From assembly GCA_017354095.1 (NCBI GenBank), contig JAFMRP010000069.1:1-11075 (forward strand): a stretch of DNA of 11,075 bases, in the 5' to 3' direction. Origin of the DNA: Ktedonobacteraceae bacterium. GTDB taxonomy: Bacteria > Chloroflexota > Ktedonobacteria > Ktedonobacterales > Ktedonobacteraceae. Position numbers and translations under genes: made by a program. The notes under the pieces were generated by a model. The model worked only from the letters and a program-made list of their open reading frames with translations. It had not been told where the DNA came from and made no database searches. Below, in pieces: positions 6,948 to 11,075 of the stretch (positions within the stretch are counted from its first letter, which is position 1; each line of letters starts with the position of its first letter).

Positions 6948-7610
6948 TTACTCTGTATCAGGGGAAGACTGTTCTCCAGCCTGTTGCGCGGCGGCACGTC
7001 GCTCCTGGCGCAGGCGCCGCTGCTCCTCGGCCTTGCGCTGCGCTTCAGGATCGATGTTGATCGTATTCATGGTGGCGTCAATGCCCTGCTGGATGAGCAT
7101 GGGGATCGCCTCGATCGCCCGGTCTTCTCCACTTTCAAGCTGGATGCGCTCGTCCGTGGATGGGATGCCCAGCACATAGTTGATGGTGTCGATGCGCTGG
7201 TTCGCTGGCCGCCCAATGCCAACGCGCAGGCGGGGAAACTGGTTGGTGTGCAGGTGACGGATAACGCTGGACATACCATTATGCCCCGCTGCACTGCCAT
7301 TCGCGCGCAGGCGCACCCTCCCAACCGGCAGATCAAGCTCATCATAGATGACCAGCACATCCTCCGGCGGGATTTTATAGTAGCTCACTACCTCTCTCAC
7401 CGCCTCACCGCTGTTATTCATATAGGTAATGGGCTTGACCAGCAGCACCTTCTCTTGACCGATGGTGCCGCTGGCAAGCATCGCCCTGCCGCGTCGCTCC
7501 CACTTCCAGCCCTGCTGCGCGGCCAGCTTGTCTACACAGCGAAATCCAACATTATGACGAGTACGTTCGTATTGAGCGCCTGGATTGCCCAGGCCGACAA
7601 CCAGTTTCAT
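6948..7610 (-). CDS. pth: Peptidyl-tRNA hydrolase
   Basis: Cleaves the ester bond of peptidyl-tRNAs dropped by stalled ribosomes, recycling tRNA in the cytoplasm. Family signatures are complete: KLVVGLGNPG (2-11), catalytic H19 in RTRHNVGF, YMNNSG (63-68), D90 in IYDELDLP, and AGHNG (108-112), which holds the substrate-binding asparagine. The core ends near residue 187. Residues ~188-220 are an additional charged tail rich in Glu, Arg, Gln and Ala (QRRLRQERRAAAQQ), making the protein longer than the usual 185-200 residues. It starts 12 nt after the phosphoesterase stop, so both are probably one transcript. No strong Shine-Dalgarno is visible. It converges on the ATPase gene, 60 bp away, with no clear terminator between. 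Confidence 0.96.
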   Translation of the reverse strand: MKLVVGLGNPGAQYERTRHNVGFRCVDKLAAQQGWKWERRGRAMLASGTIGQEKVLLVKPITYMNNSGEAVREVVSYYKIPPEDVLVIYDELDLPVGRVRLRANGSAAGHNGMSSVIRHLHTNQFPRLRVGIGRPANQRIDTINYVLGIPSTDERIQLESGEDRAIEAIPMLIQQGIDATMNTINIDPEAQRKAEEQRRLRQERRAAAQQAGEQSSPDTE

Positions 7611-7622
7611 AGAATATCTATC

Positions 7623-8924
7623 TTATCGACCAAATTTCAGGCGCGTCGCCAGGTATGGCGGCAGGCCGGCATTGATGATCTTCTCCTGTGTTTTCTCAAT
7701 CTCATAAGGAACGCGATAGAACGTGAAGCCGCGCTCCGTATCATAGATCATAAAGGCGGCTCGCGGATCGCCATCGCGCGGTTGGCCGACGCCGCCCGGA
7801 TTAATAATGGCGCGGTAGTGCTCCGGTGCCTGCCAGTCGCCTTCCGGGGGAATGACCATCTCGTTGTTCACCCTCACTAATCCCTGACTCAGCCCAAGCA
7901 GGCTTAACAGTTCCTCGATCTCCTCGTTTAGCCGCTCCTCTGCGTTGTGGATGGCATCTTCCGGAGTGATTTCCAGCAATTCCGTGCTGTGCTCATCCAT
8001 CTCGGGGGAACTCTCTTCTTTGGCTTCTTCCTCGTTTCCCTCTTCTGGCTGCTCGCCCTGATCCGTTTCTTGATCCTCGGGAATGGCTTCTACTTCGGTC
8101 TGCTCGCCCTCTTCTGGTGTGCTCTCCGTTACGCGTGTCTCAGACGTTTCCTCCGCATCTGGAGCTTCAGGAGTCTCAGGCGGCGTGTCTGTTATACCCT
8201 CCGGGGCTTCTTCCGCCGTAGTATCAATCTCCTCCACAGCTGTTATTACTGGCTCTGACTCGGGCTCGCCATGTGCCTGGTCGTATTGTGCGGCTGCCTG
8301 GTTGCTCAGTGGCGCTGGTCGTATAGCCGCCAGTTCGGTGGTTTCCTCGTCATCTTCCTCGGTATCGAAACCGTCTGAAAGAAGATGTCCATTATCGCTG
8401 AGCGGAACGGTGGGGATGTTGGTAATCTCTTCTGGCTGCTGGAAGATGATGGGCACGTGGGTATGACCGACGAAGCAGTAGCGAGTGACGAAACAGTCAA
8501 AACTGCGCTCCGCCAGCACTTCGGAGGTGAGATATTCCCAGAGGGGGCCGTAGGGGCTGCCGTGAACGAGCACACAATCAGCTTGCTCCATATCGATGTG
8601 CTCTGGCAGGTCAGAGAGAAACTGCCGGTGCTCTTCGGTCAGTTGCTCCGCGGTCCATTCCGCAGAAATGCGCGCCGCCTCACTGAAGTCCTCCAGGCTA
8701 ATTTTGCCGACTGCCGCCCAGTCATGATTGCCCGCGATAATGACATCAGTACGCTCACGAAGTTTTTGAATACATTCATTGGGATTGGGACCGTAGCCAA
8801 CCAGGTCGCCCAAAAACCAGATCTGGTCGATTGGCTCATCACGGGCCAGTTTGTCTATGCTAGCCAGGACAGCTTCTAACGCTTCTAGATTAGCATGAAC
8901 ATCGGTAAAAATCGCGTAACGCAT
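7623..8924 (-). CDS. Calcineurin-like metallophosphoesterase with a large acidic insertion
   Basis: A two-metal phosphoesterase of the YfcE/diadenosine-tetraphosphatase-like group. Metal and catalytic motifs are in order: DVHAN (D8, H10), GDLVGYGPNP (D40), GNHD (N66, H67, D68), VHGSP (H121) and GHTH (H154, H156). The conserved end NPGGVGQPRDGDPRAA lies at 375-390. In relatives the GHTH-to-NPG distance is only a few tens of residues; here it is about 219. The intervening segment (about 186-345) is very acidic, Glu/Thr/Pro-rich and probably disordered, ending in a charged helix (about 319-343). The reading frame stays open and the C-terminal strands are intact, so this is an insertion, not a frameshift. 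Substrate is unknown. Family members act on nucleotides, phosphodiesters or phosphoproteins. It is first gene of a leftward pair with pth. Confidence 0.93.
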   Translation of the reverse strand: MRYAIFTDVHANLEALEAVLASIDKLARDEPIDQIWFLGDLVGYGPNPNECIQKLRERTDVIIAGNHDWAAVGKISLEDFSEAARISAEWTAEQLTEEHRQFLSDLPEHIDMEQADCVLVHGSPYGPLWEYLTSEVLAERSFDCFVTRYCFVGHTHVPIIFQQPEEITNIPTVPLSDNGHLLSDGFDTEEDDEETTELAAIRPAPLSNQAAAQYDQAHGEPESEPVITAVEEIDTTAEEAPEGITDTPPETPEAPDAEETSETRVTESTPEEGEQTEVEAIPEDQETDQGEQPEEGNEEEAKEESSPEMDEHSTELLEITPEDAIHNAEERLNEEIEELLSLLGLSQGLVRVNNEMVIPPEGDWQAPEHYRAIINPGGVGQPRDGDPRAAFMIYDTERGFTFYRVPYEIEKTQEKIINAGLPPYLATRLKFGR

Positions 8925-8942
8925 TTAATATACTCTATCCGA

Positions 8943-8948
8943 ATTATA
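8943..8948 (-). promoter_or_regulatory. Consensus -10 box for the phosphoesterase-pth operon
   Basis: A perfect TATAAT (8948-8943) lies 18 nt upstream of the phosphoesterase ATG at 8924. A weak -35 (TAGTCA) is 16 bp further upstream. Transcription would start near 8936, giving a very short leader of about 12 nt with only GGATAGAG as a partial Shine-Dalgarno. Translation may therefore start nearly leaderless. Confidence 0.5.
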
Positions 8949-9039
8949 GAACATGGGGTTGGTCTGACTATTCTACCATGTTTGCTTGAACCTTGCCAGT
9001 ACTTTTACCTTTTGTATTGCTGACCTGTCTGAATCGCCA

Positions 9040-9067
9040 GAAAAAGAGACGCCGCGCGGGTACCTCT
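9040..9067 (-). terminator. Intrinsic terminator candidate downstream of the orphan 3' end
   Basis: Read leftward, an imperfect hairpin spans 9067-9045 (AGAG/CTCT arms, two G-T wobbles, inner CC/GG pairs), followed directly by a T-run (9045-9041). It lies about 13 nt beyond the stop of the remnant at 9080. That is where a terminator would sit if the remnant were the end of a formerly complete leftward gene. Confidence 0.45.
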
Positions 9068-9079
9068 GCGCTGATGGCC

Positions 9080-9132
9080 TTAGCGCTGCGTAATATTGCT
9101 AACTATGCTTGCCAACAGGCTAAAATTGGGCA
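9080..9132. repeat. Direct repeat, left copy, flanking the arsC-acetyltransferase pair
   Basis: Aligns without gaps to 10158-10210. By hand count 42 of 53 bases are identical, with exact 12-nt runs at each side (TTAGCGCTGCGT and CAGGCTAAAATT). The two copies face the same way and bracket 1025 bp containing only arsC and the acetyltransferase. Confidence 0.75.
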
Positions 9133-9133
9133 T
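9080..9133 (-). pseudogene. Orphan C-terminal remnant of a paralogue of the two-TM protein gene
   Basis: Leftward, codons 9133-9083 read MPNFSLLASIVSNITQR followed by TAA (9082-9080). The real C-terminus of the two-TM protein at 10158 reads PNFSLLDSMVNHITQR: 12 of the last 16 residues are identical, ending at the same stop. Upstream of 9133 the similarity stops abruptly, and the sequence becomes the arsC promoter region. Differences between the two copies include synonymous changes, so the copy diverged while coding. It is the broken 3' end of a related gene, or an integration scar. Confidence 0.7.
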
Positions 9134-9159
9134 ATGTACGCTAGAACAATTATGTTAAG

Positions 9160-9165
9160 TATAAT
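9160..9165 (+). promoter_or_regulatory. Consensus -10 box for arsC
   Basis: A perfect TATAAT lies 35 nt before the arsC ATG. The matching -35 region (around 9137-9142, TACGCT) is poor, so the promoter may be weak or need an activator. The short AACA/TGTT dyad at 9145-9156, in the spacer, could bind a regulator. Confidence 0.4.
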
Positions 9166-9200
9166 GATGCCGATGGTAATACCAATTCAGGAGGATCATC

Positions 9201-9635
9201 ATGACTGAGTCCGTCACACAACCGATGCGTGTGCTTTTTCTCTGTACTCATAACTCCTCTCGCTCGCAAATGGCCGAGGGCCTGCTCCGAGCACGAGGCG
9301 GTGCTACCTATGATGTGTTTAGTGCAGGTACTGAGCCACGGGTAGTCCATCCATTGGCCATCAAAGCCATGCAAGAGATTGGCATCGATATCAGCAACCA
9401 TCGAGCCAGGAGCCTGGAAGCGTTCCGCGATCAGCCACCAATGGATCTGGTAGTAACGGTCTGCGATGAGGCCCGTGAAGCGTGTCCGTACTTTCCCAAT
9501 GCGCGCCGGCAGGTGCATTGGGGCTTTCCCGATCCCAGCCAGGCATCCGGCACCGAAGAAGAGCGTCTGACCGTTTTCCGCCAGGTGCGCGACGCCATCA
9601 ACGCGCGGATCACTCTATTTCTGGAACAGGAGTAA
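9201..9635 (+). CDS. arsC: Arsenate reductase, thioredoxin-coupled LMW-phosphatase-like ArsC
   Basis: Reduces arsenate to arsenite in the cytoplasm, the step before arsenite export. The P-loop CTHNSSRS (C15-S22) gives the nucleophile C15 and anion-binding R21. The two further cysteines, C88 (TVCDEA) and C95 (EACPYFP), are 7 residues apart, like C82/C89 of the S. aureus pI258 enzyme, so it should use the C15-C88-C95 relay and thioredoxin. WGFPDPS (107-113) supplies the conserved aspartate. Length (144) is normal. ATG 9201 is preferred over the in-frame ATG at 9225 because AGGAGGA (9189-9195) is ideally placed for it. No arsR or arsenite pump is nearby, so export must be encoded elsewhere. The acetyltransferase follows with translational coupling. 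Confidence 0.95.
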   Translation: MTESVTQPMRVLFLCTHNSSRSQMAEGLLRARGGATYDVFSAGTEPRVVHPLAIKAMQEIGIDISNHRARSLEAFRDQPPMDLVVTVCDEAREACPYFPNARRQVHWGFPDPSQASGTEEERLTVFRQVRDAINARITLFLEQE

Positions 9636-9639
9636 TGAT

Positions 9640-10152
9640 ATGCGAGTGCGACTGGCCAGCGAGGCCGACGCGGCGGCCATCACTGCTATTTATAATCAAG
9701 GGATTGAAGATCGAGTGGGTACCTTTGAAACCGAATTGCGCACAGAGGCCATGGTCCGCTCCTGGTTCGATGGCGTCCACCCCATTGTGGTCGTCGCGCA
9801 GGATGGCGATGTTGTCGCCTATGCCTCCTCTTCCATCTATCGCCCGCGTGCCTGTTATGCCGGTATTGTCGAATTCTCGGTCTATGTCCGGCGTGACTGG
9901 CGCGGCAAAAGTGCCGGACGCCTGGCCATGACTCGGCTGCTTCAGGAGTGTGAGCGTGCTGGCTTCTGGAAACTGGTATCGCGCGTGTTCGTGGAGAATG
10001 CCGCCAGCCGGGGCCTGCTCCGTTCGCTCGGCTTTCGTGAAGTCGGCATCTATGAAAAACATGGCCGGCTTGACGGCGTCTGGCGCGATGTCGTGATTGT
10101 CGAGTATGTGCTCACCAACAATCTCGCTGCTCAGCATGTTTCCACCGCTTAG
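9640..10152 (+). CDS. arsN1: GNAT N-acetyltransferase of the ArsN1/phosphinothricin acetyltransferase type
   Basis: 170 residues. Family features are clear: opening MRVRLASEADAAAITAIYNQ, TFETE (28-32), YRPR..Y (67-73), the VEFSVYV strand (77-83), FVENAASRGLLRSLGF (117-132) and DGVWRDVV (145-152). The PAT/Bar/ArsN1 group acetylates the amino group of phosphinothricin or its arsenic analogue arsinothricin. Pairing with arsC favours the arsinothricin role (ArsN1). In the acetyl-CoA loop, R-x-x-G-x-G reads RGKSAG (88-93), with Ser91 in place of the usual Gly, which may alter activity. The Shine-Dalgarno AGGAG (9628-9632) lies inside the end of arsC, giving a 4-bp gap between genes. The C-terminus runs ~10 residues past the last conserved strand. 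It converges with the two-TM gene, leaving 5 bp and no room for a terminator. Confidence 0.85.
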   Translation: MRVRLASEADAAAITAIYNQGIEDRVGTFETELRTEAMVRSWFDGVHPIVVVAQDGDVVAYASSSIYRPRACYAGIVEFSVYVRRDWRGKSAGRLAMTRLLQECERAGFWKLVSRVFVENAASRGLLRSLGFREVGIYEKHGRLDGVWRDVVIVEYVLTNNLAAQHVSTA

Positions 10153-10157
10153 TGGAT

Positions 10158-10210
10158 TTAGCGCTGCGTGATATGATTGACCATACTGTCCAGCAGGCTA
10201 AAATTAGGCA
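10158..10210. repeat. Direct repeat, right copy (3' end of the two-TM protein gene)
   Basis: Counterpart of 9080-9132. Here the repeat is the functional last 17 codons plus stop of the gene at 10158-10922. Its left edge is only 5 bp from the acetyltransferase stop codon. Confidence 0.75.
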
Positions 10211-10922
10211 CCTCCTCTACTTTCACAGAGAGCTTGAGCACAACGCCCTGCTTCTCCGCCACTACATACTGGTTTCTAATTGCGACACGGTCTACCTGCT
10301 GCCAGGGGAAGAAATCTTTACCATTGTTGATGCCATTGCGATCAATGGCGAGGCGACCAAATTGAATAGGCTGGCCGGCGCTAAATGCCTGCATCGCCTG
10401 TGGCAGCTGGATCCTACCCACTTCGTTATCGACGGTAGTGCCAAGATCGACGACCTCTTTGAGCGCGGATGGCAACTTCAGGCTCTGGCCATTCGTGAGC
10501 TGTAACGTATAGGTATGTGAGGTTCTATAGCTGCTCTGCGCGATTTTGTGCTGAACGGACTGAATATGCTCCCAGCGCATGGGGATGATCTGGCTGCCTC
10601 TGCTGTAGATAAGCCCATAAGCGAATACATAGGCTCGTGTGCCGCAATGTGGAAGGGCCCATCCACACCAGATGATTGCAAGGATCGGAATGGCAATCAA
10701 GATATAGAAAATATAACCGCTGGCAACCAGAATACCAACCATAACCGCGATATCAAGAACGATGGCGCCAAGTGTAATGCCAATTACGACAAGCGGGTTG
10801 GTGAAGGTCGGTTTATAAACCCTGCGTAACTCGCCCAGCTGGTACGTTGCTGCCTGCTGATAAATGTCCTGGGGAACCTGTTCCTGCGGTGGCATCATCT
10901 GCTGAACATACGGATTGGCCAT
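10158..10922 (-). CDS. Two-TM membrane protein with two related, possibly PH-like, beta-rich halves
   Basis: 254 residues. The N-terminus (1-40) is Gln/Pro-rich and probably cytoplasmic. Two adjacent membrane helices span about 43-67 and 70-90. The soluble part contains two similar beta-rich segments, about 94-168 and 185-252, each with a pattern G(L)I..(G)..(I/F)P(M)(R)W..(I/V)..V followed by strands and a short helix, which looks like a duplicated PH-like unit (compare DUF6585-type proteins; not verified). No catalytic motif is visible. The start is supported by AAAGGTG about 8 nt before the ATG at 10922. Its last 17 codons are duplicated at 9080-9133. Function is unknown. Proteins of this layout are membrane-anchored, often linked to envelope or signalling roles. 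Confidence 0.8.
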   Translation of the reverse strand: MANPYVQQMMPPQEQVPQDIYQQAATYQLGELRRVYKPTFTNPLVVIGITLGAIVLDIAVMVGILVASGYIFYILIAIPILAIIWCGWALPHCGTRAYVFAYGLIYSRGSQIIPMRWEHIQSVQHKIAQSSYRTSHTYTLQLTNGQSLKLPSALKEVVDLGTTVDNEVGRIQLPQAMQAFSAGQPIQFGRLAIDRNGINNGKDFFPWQQVDRVAIRNQYVVAEKQGVVLKLSVKVEEVPNFSLLDSMVNHITQR

Positions 10923-10986
10923 AGTATCTTCACCTTTCTAAGCACTGTGTCAAGCTTCACTTGGAGGGGTGCCAGAGCGGGAGGTG

Positions 10987-11075
10987 CAGGAGGGCGGCTG
11001 CCTCTCCGCTCGGCTGACGGCGCAGCCGTAGCTGCAAAAGCAGCGTTGCCGAGCGGAACAAGAGAGGCCCTCCTG
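10987..11075. repeat. Highly palindromic structured element, cut by the window end
   Basis: The outer arms CAGGAGGGC (10987-10995) and GCCCTCCTG (11067-11075) are perfect inverted repeats. A second perfect 9-bp pair is CCGCTCGGC (11006-11014) with GCCGAGCGG (11048-11056). CCTCT (11001-11005) can also pair with AGAGG (11063-11067, sharing base 11067 with the outer stem). Two closed hairpins sit inside: ACGGC/GCCGT (11017-11029, loop GCA) and GCTGC/GCAGC (11031-11044, loop AAAA). The fold is a long stem ending in a three-way junction. It may be a non-coding RNA, a REP-like palindrome or a MITE-type element with terminal inverted repeats. It lies upstream of the gene at 10922, and the window may not contain its right edge. 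Confidence 0.55.

Noticed and set aside
6921..7880. A 319-codon open frame on the plus strand.
   Set aside because: It lies antisense across pth and the end of the phosphoesterase, both of which have full family motifs. No ribosome binding site or recognisable domain.
10948..10953. A consensus -35 hexamer TTGACA upstream of the two-TM protein gene (minus strand).
   Set aside because: With normal spacing the -10 would fall on the Shine-Dalgarno and the start site on the ATG, and the -10 there is poor. Probably coincidence.
10963..10980. GGAGGGGTGCCAGAGCGG looks like the 5' end of a tRNA-Ser (acceptor, T8-G9, D-arm start).
   Set aside because: No 7-nt anticodon loop with a 5-bp stem, no T-loop (TTCGA) and no matching 3' acceptor strand are found in the following 95 bases. 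The downstream sequence is a different palindrome. At most a disrupted tRNA fragment.

Overview
The window looks like chromosomal DNA from a moderately GC-rich, non-proteobacterial environmental bacterium. Gene content and style suggest Chloroflexota, perhaps Ktedonobacteria: a CtpH/CtpI-sized P-type ATPase, a glutamate-rich insertion in a metallophosphoesterase, and a two-TM protein with two related beta-rich halves. That placement is inference from protein character only; there is no rRNA or other marker.

Layout, left to right. (1) Positions 1-445, minus strand: an SdpR-like ArsR-fold autorepressor with a recognisable promoter and a perfect inverted-repeat operator over its -10. Its stop codon overlaps the start of a second gene cut off by the window edge. 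(2) Positions 446-1173: AT-richer and mostly non-coding. It holds a UUCG-capped hairpin with a competing pairing, a 46-codon amphipathic small ORF with its own Shine-Dalgarno (minus strand), several dyads, and a plausible plus-strand promoter. (3) Positions 1174-6887, plus strand: a metal/cation transport operon. Two small proteins resembling DUF5132 or PacL (DUF1490) proteins precede a 1621-residue P-type ATPase. The ATPase has two HMA2-like domains, a catalytically dead ATPase-like module, and an intact P2A-type ATPase with SERCA-like ion ligands. A 91-nt inverted-repeat structure lies just before the ATPase gene. (4) Positions 6948-8924, minus strand: pth (peptidyl-tRNA hydrolase) downstream of a calcineurin-like metallophosphoesterase that carries a ~160-residue acidic insertion. 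(5) Positions 9201-10152, plus strand: a thioredoxin-type arsenate reductase (arsC) and an ArsN1/PAT-like N-acetyltransferase, forming a compact arsenic-detoxification pair. (6) Positions 10158-10922, minus strand: the two-TM, possibly PH-like protein. (7) Positions 10987-11075: a highly palindromic element running off the window.

The most striking structural signal is that the arsC-arsN1 pair sits exactly between two copies of the same gene 3' end. One is the real C-terminus of the two-TM protein (stop at 10158). The other is an orphan 17-codon remnant (9080-9133) that still ends in the same NITQR/HITQR-type terminus and is followed by an apparent intrinsic terminator. This points to a paralogue scar or to insertion of the arsenic cassette at a gene 3' end.

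As working units: the ATPase operon probably exports or sequesters a divalent cation with help from its small membrane partners. The arsC/arsN1 pair would reduce arsenate and acetylate an arsinothricin- or phosphinothricin-like amino acid. pth and the phosphoesterase are housekeeping or stress functions. The left-end regulator most likely controls an SdpI-like partner just outside the window.
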